7,882 nucleotides of DNA from Lonsdalea quercina subsp. quercina (lineage in GTDB: Bacteria > Pseudomonadota > Gammaproteobacteria > Enterobacterales > Enterobacteriaceae). The notes under the pieces are model-generated. The model was not told the DNA's origin. It made no database searches and saw nothing but the letters and a program-made list of their open reading frames with translations. The DNA lies in assembly GCF_000688655.1 (NCBI RefSeq), contig NZ_JIBO01000006.1, positions 211,145 through 219,026 on the forward strand, written 5' to 3'. Shown here in pieces: positions 1 to 7,221 of the stretch (position 1 is the first letter of the stretch; each line of letters starts with the position of its first letter). Both the position numbers and the translations under genes were made by a program.

Positions 1-531
1 CTCGTTTATGCGGATAAGATCAGAAAAGAGAAAGCTGAAAAAGAGAAAAAGCAGGCGATTCAAGAAATTCAGGAGCTAGAGGAAAAACAAAGAAAAGCTG
101 AATTAAGTCTCGATAAAAAGAAAGACTTCGTTATTTCTCGTTCCCGCTTTTATTTCAAGAAAACAGAATATGGCAAGGATCAGCCGGTTATTGAATTAAC
201 TATAGAAAATAATACAGGTAAAGCAGTTTCTCGGGCTGAATTTAAAGGTGTTATCTCTAGTCCTGACAGGCAAGTTCCTTGGTTCACTGATACTTTCAGA
301 AGTACTATTCCCGGTGGTTTAGAGCCAGGTGAAAAGGCTGATTTAACCCTGCCACAAAACCCTTACATGAAGTGGGGAGACGTCGATGCACCTTCGGATG
401 CCGTGTTTACAGTCACTATTGTTAGCATTGATGACGCACAGGGAAAACCTATATTTTCCGATGAAGAGTTCTCTGATAAAGACGCGGATCGCCTTTCCTC
501 GCTAAAAGCCAAATATTCAGACATTGATTAA
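1..531 (+). CDS. C-terminal part of a DUF6694-like lipoprotein (5' end outside window)
   Basis: The reading frame is open from base 1 to a TAA at 529-531, giving 176 residues with no start visible. The first ~42 residues are a Lys/Glu-rich, probably helical stretch (KAEKEKKQ, EIQELEEKQRKAE). A beta-type domain follows, opening with VISRSRFYFKK and continuing through PVIELTIENNTG, AVSRAEFKGVISSP, VPWFTDTF, GGLEPGEKA and DAVFTV. From memory this matches the C-terminal part of DUF6694-family lipoproteins of Enterobacterales, which begin with a lipobox signal peptide; that part would lie left of the window, so lipidation is inferred. Function is unknown. The domain resembles small extracytoplasmic beta folds more than an enzyme, and no catalytic motif is visible. 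G+C is about 40% (215 of 531 by hand count), with AGA, AGG, CTA and ATA codons, unlike the neighbouring core genes, which suggests an accessory gene. A strong terminator starts 9 bases after the stop. Confidence 0.7.
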   Translation, partial: LVYADKIRKEKAEKEKKQAIQEIQELEEKQRKAELSLDKKKDFVISRSRFYFKKTEYGKDQPVIELTIENNTGKAVSRAEFKGVISSPDRQVPWFTDTFRSTIPGGLEPGEKADLTLPQNPYMKWGDVDAPSDAVFTVTIVSIDDAQGKPIFSDEEFSDKDADRLSSLKAKYSDID

Positions 532-539
532 TCGTAGAG

Positions 540-580
540 TACCGGTGACTTACCCGTAGGCAAGTCACCGGTATTATTTT
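540..580 (+). terminator. Rho-independent terminator of the DUF6694-like gene
   Basis: A perfect 12-bp stem (540-551 paired with 562-573, arm TACCGGTGACTT) encloses a 10-base loop and is followed by TTATTTT (574-580). It lies directly behind the stop codon at 531, as expected for the plus-strand gene. Confidence 0.85.
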
Positions 581-610
581 GGAACAATCACCGCCTTTCT
601 ATAAGGTTGT

Positions 611-641
611 AATAAAAAATCCACGCAATAGCGTGGATTTT
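611..641 (-). terminator. Rho-independent terminator downstream of ychF
   Basis: An 11-bp stem (616-626 paired with 631-641, core CCACGC/GCGTGG) has a 4-base AATA loop. Read on the minus strand, the stem runs into a T-rich tail (complement of the A-rich 611-619). It lies about 59 bases beyond the ychF stop and would end the pth-ychF transcript. Only four T follow on the plus strand, so it may also act weakly in that direction. Confidence 0.75.
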
Positions 642-656
642 ATAATGTCTTCTGCT

Positions 657-686
657 TTTCATGAGATTCCGTGAAACCTCATGAAA
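657..686 (-). repeat. Inverted repeat between the ychF stop and its terminator
   Basis: TTTCATGAG (657-665) is the exact reverse complement of CTCATGAAA (678-686), with a 12-base spacer. It could form a hairpin in the ychF 3' UTR, 13 bases beyond the stop codon. It has no T tract, so it is more likely an RNA-stability hairpin or chance than a terminator. Confidence 0.4.
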
Positions 687-699
687 CAACAGAACCAAA

Positions 700-1791
700 T
701 CAGACGTTAAACAAGAAGTTCATGATGTCGCCGTCTTTCACGATGTACTCTTTACCTTCTGAACGCATTTTGCCGGCTTCTTTGGCGCCTTGCTCACCTT
801 TGTAGGTGATGAAGTCTTCATAAGCGATGGTTTGGGCACGAATGAAGCCTTTTTCGAAGTCGGTGTGGATCTTACCGGCGGCCTGTGGGGCGGTGGCGCC
901 GACAGGGATGGTCCATGCGCGTACTTCTTTTACTCCAGCGGTGAAGTAAGTCTGCAGGTTCAGCAGCTCGTAACCTGCGCGAATCACGCGGTTCAGGCCC
1001 GGTTCTTCCAGTCCCAGCTCCGCCATAAACTCGTCGCGTTCCTCATCATCCAGCTCGGCGATATCCGCTTCAACGGCGGCACAAACAGCAACCACGACGG
1101 AGCCTTCTTTCGCTGCGATTTCACGCACTTGATCCAGGTAGGGGTTATTTTCGAATCCGTCTTCGTTGACGTTGGCGATGTACATCGTCGGTTTCAACGT
1201 CAGGAAGCTAAGATAACGAATCGCGGCTTTTTCTTCGGCGCTTAGGTCAATAGCGCGCAACATACCGGCGTTTTCCAGCTGCGGCAGGCATTTTTCCAGT
1301 GCAGCCAGCTCAGCTTTAGCGTCTTTATCTCCGCCTTTGGCTTTTTTCTGGATACGATGAATAGCGCGTTCGCAGGTATCCAGATCCGACAGTGCCAGTT
1401 CGGTATTGATGACATCAATGTCATCAGCCGGATCGACCTTGTTGTTAACGTGAATGATGTTGTCGTTTTCGAAACAACGAACGACATGGCCAATCGCTTC
1501 GGTTTCACGAATGTTGGTCAGGAACTGATTGCCGAGACCTTCACCTTTGGAAGCGCCTTTAACCAGACCGGCGATATCCACAAATTCCATCGTGGTAGGC
1601 AGCGTACGCTGTGGTTTGACGATCTCCGCCAGTTTGTCCAGACGCGGATCCGGCATCGGTACTACGCCGGTGTTCGGTTCGATGGTACAAAACGGGAAGT
1701 TGGCCGCATCAATACCTGCTTTAGTCAACGCGTTGAAGAGGGTGGATTTACCCACGTTAGGCAGCCCAACAATACCGCATTTGAATCCCAT
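700..1791 (-). CDS. ychF: Redox-regulated, ribosome-associated ATPase YchF (OLA1/Obg family)
   Basis: The 363 residues equal the E. coli length, with near-identity throughout. YchF is a TRAFAC P-loop protein of the Obg family that hydrolyses ATP rather than GTP, binds ribosomes, and is linked to stress and redox control in the cytoplasm. The P-loop GLPNVGKST is at residues 9-17. The G3 segment DIAGL (72-76) carries Leu where classical GTPases have the catalytic Gln. The nucleotide-specificity motif is NVNE (207-210) instead of NKxD, which explains ATP preference. His114, in the flexible loop proposed to aid catalysis, is present. A helical arm covers about 130-190 and a TGS domain about 278-363. 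The ATG at 1791 is preceded by AAGGTGA (1799-1805) with a 7-base gap. It lies 121 bp downstream of pth on the same strand, with a likely promoter of its own between them. Confidence 0.97.
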   Translation of the reverse strand: MGFKCGIVGLPNVGKSTLFNALTKAGIDAANFPFCTIEPNTGVVPMPDPRLDKLAEIVKPQRTLPTTMEFVDIAGLVKGASKGEGLGNQFLTNIRETEAIGHVVRCFENDNIIHVNNKVDPADDIDVINTELALSDLDTCERAIHRIQKKAKGGDKDAKAELAALEKCLPQLENAGMLRAIDLSAEEKAAIRYLSFLTLKPTMYIANVNEDGFENNPYLDQVREIAAKEGSVVVAVCAAVEADIAELDDEERDEFMAELGLEEPGLNRVIRAGYELLNLQTYFTAGVKEVRAWTIPVGATAPQAAGKIHTDFEKGFIRAQTIAYEDFITYKGEQGAKEAGKMRSEGKEYIVKDGDIMNFLFNV

Positions 1792-1866
1792 GTTTCTATC
1801 ACCTTAAATAACTTGTTAATCAGACTGTTAATGCAACAGCCCGTTTGAATATGAAAATGACGCCCA

Positions 1867-1872
1867 ATTATA
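1867..1872 (-). promoter_or_regulatory. Candidate ychF promoter (-10 element)
   Basis: A perfect TATAAT is present on the minus strand at 1872-1867, placing the start site near 1860 and giving a leader of about 68 bases to the ychF ATG. No good -35 is seen at the proper spacing, so it would be weak or activator-dependent. The leader also holds CTGTT-N5-AACAG (1825-1839). The pth-ychF gap shows no terminator, so co-transcription from pth is likely too. Confidence 0.4.
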
Positions 1873-1912
1873 CACACATGCGGGAGCGTTATGCGATTGA
1901 CCCCGTCAAACC

Positions 1913-2500
1913 TTATGACGCCTTGAAGGCATGCAGCCGATTCATGGCCTTGACCATGCCTTCGCCCAGCATTATTTCGGTGCAACGCAGCGCTTCATCA
2001 ATGGACTGATCGATCAGGGTTTGTTCACTGACAGGCGGTTTGCCCAGAACGAAACCGACCACTTTGTTTTTGTCGCCCGGATGGCCGATGCCGATACGCA
2101 GTCGGTGGAAGTTCGGGTTATTCCCCAGCTTGCTGATGATATCTTTCAACCCATTGTGACCCCCGTGGCCGCCGCCCAATTTCAATTTGGCGACGCCGGG
2201 CAACAGGTCCAGTTCATCGTGTGCGACCAGAATTTCATCAGGTTGGATGCGGTAAAAGGTCGCCATTGCCGCCACAGCCTTGCCGCTGAGGTTCATAAAG
2301 GTGGTCGGCACCAGCAATCGCACATCCTGCCCCGCAAGTGTCAGGCGCGATGTGTAACCGAAAAATTTGCTTTCTTCTTTGAGCGGCTGGCGGTGGGATT
2401 CAGCCAGACGGTCGATATACCAGGCGCCCGCGTTATGGCGGGTAGACGCATATTCAGCACCCGGATTCGCCAGCCCCACAATCAGTTTGATACTGCTCAC
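1913..2500 (-). CDS. pth: Peptidyl-tRNA hydrolase
   Basis: This is a 195-residue protein (E. coli: 194). Pth cleaves the ester bond of peptidyl-tRNA that drops off ribosomes, freeing tRNA for reuse; it is an essential monomeric cytoplasmic enzyme. Family signatures are intact: the N-terminal [18 protein letters not shown] block with Asn12 and catalytic His22, FMNLSGKAV with Asn70, AHDELDL with Asp95 assisting the histidine, and [12 protein letters not shown] with Asn116. These correspond to the classical Asn10, His20, Asn68, Asp93 and Asn114 of the E. coli enzyme. The start is a GTG (2500-2498), chosen because the conserved [12 protein letters not shown] follows at once; a weak SD-like GGAA lies at 2508-2511. 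A 7-bp hairpin sits in the leader 19 bases upstream. It is first in a minus-strand unit with ychF and divergent from ychH. Confidence 0.97.
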   Translation of the reverse strand: MSSIKLIVGLANPGAEYASTRHNAGAWYIDRLAESHRQPLKEESKFFGYTSRLTLAGQDVRLLVPTTFMNLSGKAVAAMATFYRIQPDEILVAHDELDLLPGVAKLKLGGGHGGHNGLKDIISKLGNNPNFHRLRIGIGHPGDKNKVVGFVLGKPPVSEQTLIDQSIDEALRCTEIMLGEGMVKAMNRLHAFKAS

Positions 2501-2518
2501 GATACTTTTCCAGATAGG

Positions 2519-2536
2519 GCGTTACGCCAGTAACGC
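2519..2536 (-). promoter_or_regulatory. Hairpin in the pth 5' leader
   Basis: GCGTTAC (2519-2525) pairs perfectly with GTAACGC (2530-2536) around a 4-base loop. It sits 18 bases upstream of the pth GTG and just upstream of the weak ribosome site. No T run follows on the minus strand, so it is not a terminator. It may modulate stability or initiation. Confidence 0.4.
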
Positions 2537-2565
2537 TGATGTCAGAGACAAATAACAGGCTCGCT

Positions 2566-2595
2566 AGTTTACACGCAGGGAGGAGGGATCACCAA
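2566..2595 (-). promoter_or_regulatory. Weak candidate pth promoter
   Basis: On the minus strand TTGGTG and TAAACT are separated by 18 bases, which would start transcription about 60 bases upstream of the pth GTG. Matches to consensus are modest (3/6 and 4/6), so this is only the best candidate I can see in the gap. Confidence 0.25.
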
Positions 2596-2686
2596 TATCA
2601 CTCCGGCCTGGAAAGGACTAAAGCCGCTATTTCACCGGGCTATGAAAAGAAATTGCAGGCGAGGTGACTATTTTTTATTCACTTTC

Positions 2687-2702
2687 TGTGATCGCTTACG
2701 CA
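2687..2702 (+). promoter_or_regulatory. Candidate CRP-cAMP site of the ychH promoter
   Basis: TGTGATCGCTTACGCA matches TGTGA-N6-TCACA at 8 of 10 defined positions, with a perfect left half. Its centre lies about 40.5 bases upstream of the start predicted from the TATAAT at 2723-2728, the class II CRP position. ychH is a reported CRP target in E. coli. Confidence 0.55.
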
Positions 2703-2722
2703 ACGGTGATTGGCGCAGCACC

Positions 2723-2728
2723 TATAAT
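2723..2728 (+). promoter_or_regulatory. ychH promoter -10 element
   Basis: A perfect TATAAT is followed 64 bases later by the ychH ATG. The bases 17 upstream (GCAACG) are no -35 match, which fits a promoter dependent on the adjacent CRP site. The start site would be near 2735. Confidence 0.6.
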
Positions 2729-2792
2729 TTTAACTAATAAGAGGGCGTGCTACGACATCCCCGTTATCTGTTAAACCTTTCAGGAGGTGGGT

Positions 2793-3065
2793 ATGAAACG
2801 CAAACATGCAGTGATGACAGGAAATCTGCTGATGAGTGTTGGCCTGGTGCTGATGGTCGCCAGCGTCGGCTATGCCATCATCAGCCAGTTGCCGGGATGG
2901 CATCTGCCAGGATCGGGCCGCTATCTGGATCTGATGGGGATATTTTCCGGCGCGATCGTCTGGCTTATCGGCGCGCGGCTTGGCGGTAGAGATACGGTAT
3001 CGGACCGCTATTGGTGGGTTAAACATTTCGATAAACGTTGCCGCCGCACAGAACGTCTTCCCTAA
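2793..3065 (+). CDS. ychH: Stress-induced inner-membrane protein YchH (DUF2583 type)
   Basis: YchH is a small membrane protein of unknown biochemical role, reported in E. coli as stress-induced and affecting biofilm formation. Here it has 90 residues (E. coli about 92). It starts with MKRKHAV, has a membrane helix at about 9-31 (NLLMSVGLVLMVASVGYAII) and a second at about 44-62, then the conserved basic tail DRYWWVKHFDKRCRR (71-85). Both ends are probably cytoplasmic, given the positive charges at the N-terminus and after helix 2. The ATG at 2793 is chosen over an in-frame GTG at 2787 because AGGAGGTG (2782-2789) is an almost perfect ribosome site four bases before the ATG, and the GTG lies inside it. 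It is transcribed alone from a probable CRP-activated promoter and converges on prs. The E. coli neighbour dauA is absent here. Confidence 0.93.
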   Translation: MKRKHAVMTGNLLMSVGLVLMVASVGYAIISQLPGWHLPGSGRYLDLMGIFSGAIVWLIGARLGGRDTVSDRYWWVKHFDKRCRRTERLP

Positions 3066-3066
3066 C

Positions 3067-3089
3067 GGTTCGACCTGGGGCGACGAACC
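3067..3089. repeat. Short inverted repeat after the ychH stop
   Basis: GGTTCG (3067-3072) and CGAACC (3084-3089) form a perfect 6-bp stem with an 11-base loop, one base after the ychH stop. No T run follows on the plus strand. It may be a 3' UTR hairpin, or chance. Confidence 0.3.
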
Positions 3090-3101
3090 AACAAAAAAGA
3101 A

Positions 3102-3129
3102 AAAAGCCATCGGAAAACCGATGGCTTTT
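3102..3129 (-). terminator. Bidirectional terminator between ychH and prs
   Basis: A 12-bp stem (3102-3113 paired with 3118-3129, core GCCATCGG/CCGATGGC) has an AAAA loop. On the minus strand, behind prs, it runs into a long T-rich tract (complement of 3092-3105). On the plus strand it ends with TTTT, so it can also stop ychH transcripts. It lies 23 bases beyond the prs stop. Confidence 0.88.
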
Positions 3130-3152
3130 GCTGACATCGCTGACGTGAACGA

Positions 3153-4184
<1,032 letters not shown>

Positions 4185-4186
4185 TT

Positions 4187-4214
4187 AAAACACCACTGAT
4201 GCCGGTGGTTTTTT
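4187..4214 (-). terminator. Weak hairpin / possible attenuator between ispE and prs
   Basis: ACCAC (4192-4196) pairs with GTGGT (4205-4209), and after one mismatch AAAA (4187-4190) pairs with TTTT (4211-4214). It begins at the ispE stop codon, and on the minus strand a short GTTTTAA follows the stem. It is too weak for a full terminator and may reduce read-through from ispE into prs. Confidence 0.35.
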
Positions 4215-5085
4215 AGCGACCCTCGGGTAGTCCGGAAAGCGTTTGTTGCAAGGGGGATACATTAGCACCTCGAGCAATAAAACCGTTTAAATTTTCCGGG
4301 GCTTGGTCGAGCACCTGACGAGCAGCAGACTCGGTGTCGAACTCTGCAAACACACAAGCGCCTGTGCCGGTCAAACGCGCCGGGGCGTATTCTAACAGCC
4401 ATGAAAGTAGCTGTTCAACCTCACGAAAACGTTTTCTTGCTACAGGTTCACAATCATTGGCGAAGGGATAAGCCAATAACGATTGCAATGTGCGCACCGG
4501 GGAATCACGTTTCAGATCGGGATCGTTGAAGATCTCGGGCGTCGAAATGCTGATGCCGGGGTGGGCGACCAGATACCATTTTTCTTCCGGTTCGACGAAC
4601 GTCAACGCTTCGCCGACGCCTTCCGCGAACGCGGCATGGCCACGAATAAACACCGGCACATCGGCACCCAGACCTAACCCCAGCTCAGCCAGCGCTTCGG
4701 ATGACAACCCGCATTGCCACAAATAATTCAGCGCGACCAGCACGGTGGCGGCGTTTGACGAACCGCCACCCAGACCGCCGCCCATCGGCAACTGTTTATC
4801 AATGGCAATTTCCGCGCCGGAAAAGGGAAGGTCCTGCTGGCGGCAATGCGCTTGCAGCAATTTGGCCGCTCGAACGATGAGATTCTGCTCAACGGGAACG
4901 CCCTCCATCTTCGTCAATAGCGTGATCGCTTCACCCGCACGCGGCGTGATAGTCAATGTGTCGCCGTAATCCAGGAACTGAAACAACGTCTGTAGATCGT
5001 GATAACCGTCAGCCCGGCGCCCGGTGATATAGAGAAACAAATTCAGTTTGGCTGGAGACGGCCAGCTCATTTTGTTCGTGGACAT
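4213..5085 (-). CDS. ispE: 4-diphosphocytidyl-2-C-methyl-D-erythritol kinase
   Basis: IspE phosphorylates the 2-hydroxyl of CDP-methylerythritol with ATP, the fourth step of the MEP route to isopentenyl diphosphate, in the cytoplasm. The protein has 290 residues (E. coli 283) and is a GHMP kinase. It shows [15 protein letters not shown] with Lys13, the ATP-binding Gly/Ser loop [14 protein letters not shown] (100-113), catalytic Asp142 in LGADVPVF, and the C-terminal GHMP motif LTGTGACVF (238-246). The first ATG (5085) is chosen: it lies three bases after the lolB stop, with GGAAGG at 5097-5102. The later ATG at 5070 has no ribosome site. The near contact with lolB suggests translational coupling. 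Codons for RKRFRE (217-222) contain the PurR operator of prs. The C-terminus ends SGLPEGR, several residues beyond the E. coli end. Confidence 0.97.
   Translation of the reverse strand: MSTNKMSWPSPAKLNLFLYITGRRADGYHDLQTLFQFLDYGDTLTITPRAGEAITLLTKMEGVPVEQNLIVRAAKLLQAHCRQQDLPFSGAEIAIDKQLPMGGGLGGGSSNAATVLVALNYLWQCGLSSEALAELGLGLGADVPVFIRGHAAFAEGVGEALTFVEPEEKWYLVAHPGISISTPEIFNDPDLKRDSPVRTLQSLLAYPFANDCEPVARKRFREVEQLLSWLLEYAPARLTGTGACVFAEFDTESAARQVLDQAPENLNGFIARGANVSPLQQTLSGLPEGR
4389..4418 (-). promoter_or_regulatory. prs promoter inside ispE
   Basis: On the minus strand TTGAAC (4418-4413) and TAGAAT (4394-4389) are 18 bases apart, and TGT precedes the -10, giving an extended -10 (TG-N-TAGAAT). Transcription would begin near 4382, leaving a prs leader of about 280 bases, comparable to the long leader (about 300 bases) known for E. 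coli prs. Confidence 0.65.
4423..4438 (-). promoter_or_regulatory. PurR operator controlling prs
   Basis: The minus-strand sequence AAGAAAACGTTTTCGT is a near-perfect palindrome fitting the PurR box ACGCAAACGTTTTCGT, with the hallmark central ACGTTT. It is five bases upstream of the predicted prs -35, centred near -48. In E. coli PurR represses prs moderately from a site in the same ispE codons. Confidence 0.7.
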
Positions 5086-5088
5086 GGC

Positions 5089-5709
5089 TTACTGAACCTT
5101 CCAGTTATCCATTCTCAGCTTGATGCGCTGTTCGCCCTGACTCAGCTCCAGGCTTTTCGGCATCGGCATGATGCTATCGGTGTACTGCTGATATTTGACG
5201 TTCCAGCTCTGGCCGCTTTGTTGATAGGTCACGGTGTGTAACAAATAGTGTTGGTCGAGCGTAAAATGCTGGGCGTCGCCGGGCAGGCCGACAATCCATT
5301 GGCGCAGGTTATTCATCGGGATATCCATACCGGTCAACTGGCGGACCATGTCTTCGGCATCTTTACCTGCATAACGTTTGCCCTGACCGTCGGTAATCTG
5401 AACGCTATCGGGTTGTGCTTTCAATTCCAGTTCGGTGCTGCCGAGAGGGTTAGTCAGGAGCAGGCGATAGTTCTGCGCAGAGGTTTGTTGCCAGAAAAAG
5501 CGGGCATAAAGTTTTTGCCTATCCGAAATATAGGCAAAGGATCCCCGGGTTTCGTATTGGCTTAAATGTTGTACTTTTTGCTCGTGTTGTCGCCACTGCG
5601 GAGAGGTCGGGCTTTGCCCAGGCAAATCAGGCTGTCGCGTACTACAGGCTGTGAGTAAAAGACCCGCGAGAGGCAGTAATTGCAGGCCACGGACAAGTTT
5701 TTTCGACAT
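5089..5709 (-). CDS. lolB: Outer-membrane lipoprotein receptor LolB
   Basis: LolB takes mature lipoproteins from the periplasmic carrier LolA and inserts them in the inner leaflet of the outer membrane; it is itself a lipoprotein. The 206 residues (E. coli 207) begin with a signal peptide: basic MSKKLVRG, hydrophobic [11 protein letters not shown], then the lipobox LTAC with Cys22 as the lipidated residue. Ser at +2 fits outer-membrane sorting. The mature domain shows family segments [39 protein letters not shown] and a C-terminal [10 protein letters not shown], expected for the open beta-barrel fold. ATG 5709 has GAGGA (5720-5724) ten bases upstream. It is first of lolB-ispE-prs and divergent from hemA, the usual enterobacterial arrangement. 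The TAA ends three bases before ispE. Confidence 0.96.
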   Translation of the reverse strand: MSKKLVRGLQLLPLAGLLLTACSTRQPDLPGQSPTSPQWRQHEQKVQHLSQYETRGSFAYISDRQKLYARFFWQQTSAQNYRLLLTNPLGSTELELKAQPDSVQITDGQGKRYAGKDAEDMVRQLTGMDIPMNNLRQWIVGLPGDAQHFTLDQHYLLHTVTYQQSGQSWNVKYQQYTDSIMPMPKSLELSQGEQRIKLRMDNWKVQ

Positions 5710-5754
5710 GGATTTTGCGTCCTCAGAAACAGGGGTAATGCGGGATAAGGTGTC

Positions 5755-5783
5755 ACGCTAGCGGTCTTCATGTTCATCGTCAA
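5755..5783 (-). promoter_or_regulatory. Candidate lolB promoter
   Basis: On the minus strand TTGACG (5783-5778, 5/6) is followed after exactly 17 bases by TAGCGT (5760-5755, 3/6). Transcription would start near 5748, about 40 bases upstream of the lolB ATG. The -10 is poor, so confidence is modest. Confidence 0.4.
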
Positions 5784-5845
5784 TCATTGTTATTGTCGTC
5801 GAAAAATGACCAACCGCCGTATTTGGGGCGTATTCCTTCACTTTT

Positions 5846-5870
5846 CTTGAATGGTGGCTTCAAGTAGAAT
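5846..5870 (+). promoter_or_regulatory. Candidate hemA promoter with adjoining inverted repeat
   Basis: TAGAAT (5865-5870) is a 5/6 -10 element; the start would be near 5877, about 42 bases upstream of the hemA ATG. No clear -35 exists at 16-18 bases. Instead CTTGAA (5846-5851) and TTCAAG (5859-5864) form a perfect 6-bp inverted repeat directly abutting the -10, in the place of a spacer-binding regulator. Confidence 0.45.
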
Positions 5871-5918
5871 GCCCCCACAGATGAAGTCCATACTAATATC
5901 GGTATTACTCGAAGACTC

Positions 5919-7175
5919 ATGACCCTGCTCGCGCTTGGCATCAATCATAAAACGGCTCCGGTTTCTTTGCGTGAACGCATTGTGTTCACGCAGGACTCTC
6001 TTGGGGCAGCGCTGCACAGCCTGCTACAGCAACCGCTGATACAGGGTGGGGTGCTGCTATCCACCTGTAATCGTACTGAACTCTACCTGAGCGTGGACGC
6101 CGAAGAGAATCAGCGTGAACAGCTCATCCACTGGCTGTGTGAGTATCATCACCTTAGCGCGGACGACGTGCGTAAAAGTCTTTATTGGCATGAGGGCAAT
6201 GCGGCCGTCAGCCACCTCATGCGCGTCGCCAGCGGGTTGGACTCACTCGTCCTTGGCGAGCCTCAAATCCTTGGACAGGTCAAAAAGGCGTTTGCCGAAT
6301 CACAACGTGAACAATCGCTGTCAGGCGATTTGGAACGGTTGTTCCAGAAATCCTTCACCGTTGCGAAACGTGTCCGTACCGAAACGGATATCGGCGCCAG
6401 TGCCGTCTCCGTCGCCTTTGCCGCTTGTACGCTGGCGCGTCAGATTTTCGAATCGCTGGCGGACGTCAATGTTCTGCTCATTGGCGCTGGTGAAACAATC
6501 GAGCTGGTGGCGCGTCATTTACGCGAACATCAGGTCAAGCGCATGTGGATCGCCAACCGAACGCGTGAGCGTGCTCAGGTATTGGCCCATGAGGTAGGGG
6601 CGGAAGTGATTGCGTTGAGTGAACTGGACGGCCAACTCGCGCAGGCCGATATAATTATCAGTTCCACGGCTAGCACGTTGCCCATTGTGGGGAAAGGGAT
6701 GATGGAGCGTACGCTCAAAGTGAGGCGTAATCGCCCGATGCTGATGGTGGATATTGCGGTACCCCGCGATATAGAGCCGGAAGTTGGCAAGTTGCCCAAC
6801 GTTTACCTTTACAGCGTGGACGATCTCCACGCGATCGTGCAGCAGAATCTGGCTCAGCGCAAAGCCGCCGCCGTGCAGGCCGAATCTATCGTGCAGCAGG
6901 AAAGCTCGGAGTTTATGGGCTGGATGCGTGCTCAGACGGCGGTGGAAACCATTCGCGACTACCGTTCCCAAGCGGATGCGTTGCGCGAGGAAATGACGAC
7001 CAAAGCGCTGGCGGCGATTCAGCAGGGCGGGGACGTGGAAGCGATAGTGCAAGAGCTGACGCATCGTCTGACCAATCGCCTGATTCATGCCCCAACCATC
7101 TCTCTTCAGCAGGCTGCCCGCGACGGCGATCAAGACCGTTTGCAAATTTTGCGTGACAGCCTCGGCTTGAACTAG
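5919..7175 (+). CDS. hemA: Glutamyl-tRNA reductase
   Basis: HemA reduces glutamyl-tRNA(Glu) with NADPH to glutamate-1-semialdehyde, the committed step of heme and siroheme synthesis by the C5 route, in the cytoplasm. The 418 residues equal the E. coli enzyme. The N-terminal catalytic domain has [10 protein letters not shown] (6-15), STCNRTE (48-54) with nucleophile Cys50, His99 and [18 protein letters not shown] (105-122). The NADPH domain carries IGAGETIEL (188-196) and ANRT. A C-terminal dimerisation helix region follows from about 310. The MTLLALG N-terminus is the region that targets the E. coli enzyme to Lon/ClpAP when heme is plentiful, so similar turnover is likely. The start fits the family, but no clear Shine-Dalgarno precedes it: only GAAGA at 5912-5915, close to the ATG. 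It ends in TAG, 46 bases before prfA, probably one operon. Confidence 0.98.
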   Translation: MTLLALGINHKTAPVSLRERIVFTQDSLGAALHSLLQQPLIQGGVLLSTCNRTELYLSVDAEENQREQLIHWLCEYHHLSADDVRKSLYWHEGNAAVSHLMRVASGLDSLVLGEPQILGQVKKAFAESQREQSLSGDLERLFQKSFTVAKRVRTETDIGASAVSVAFAACTLARQIFESLADVNVLLIGAGETIELVARHLREHQVKRMWIANRTRERAQVLAHEVGAEVIALSELDGQLAQADIIISSTASTLPIVGKGMMERTLKVRRNRPMLMVDIAVPRDIEPEVGKLPNVYLYSVDDLHAIVQQNLAQRKAAAVQAESIVQQESSEFMGWMRAQTAVETIRDYRSQADALREEMTTKALAAIQQGGDVEAIVQELTHRLTNRLIHAPTISLQQAARDGDQDRLQILRDSLGLN

Positions 7176-7204
7176 CATTCTTCTCACCCTTTTCGATTAA
7201 CGAC

Positions 7205-7208
7205 AGGA
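7205..7208 (+). promoter_or_regulatory. Ribosome binding site of prfA
   Basis: AGGA lies 13 bases before the prfA ATG at 7222, a longer gap than usual, and is the only SD-like sequence in the hemA-prfA gap. It supports the ATG choice only weakly; the conserved [12 protein letters not shown] start decides it. Confidence 0.45.
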
Positions 7209-7221
7209 TATAACACCACGC

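Noticed and set aside
1..126. Lys/Glu-rich stretch as a low-complexity repeat
   Set aside because: No regular repeat unit is seen in the DNA; it is an ordinary charged helical segment of the protein.
1931..2533. 200-codon open frame opposite pth
   Set aside because: It is antisense to a clear pth gene, and its translation mirrors pth codons with no motif of its own.
2787..2792. Upstream GTG start for ychH, adding two residues
   Set aside because: The GTG forms part of the AGGAGGTG ribosome site of the ATG at 2793; the family begins MKRK.
5846..5878. Heat-shock (sigma-32) promoter for hemA from CTTGAA and CCCCCAC
   Set aside because: The gap between the two elements is 19-20 bases, well above the 13-15 needed.
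6519..7187. 222-codon open frame opposite hemA
   Set aside because: Same reasoning: conserved hemA accounts for the region fully.
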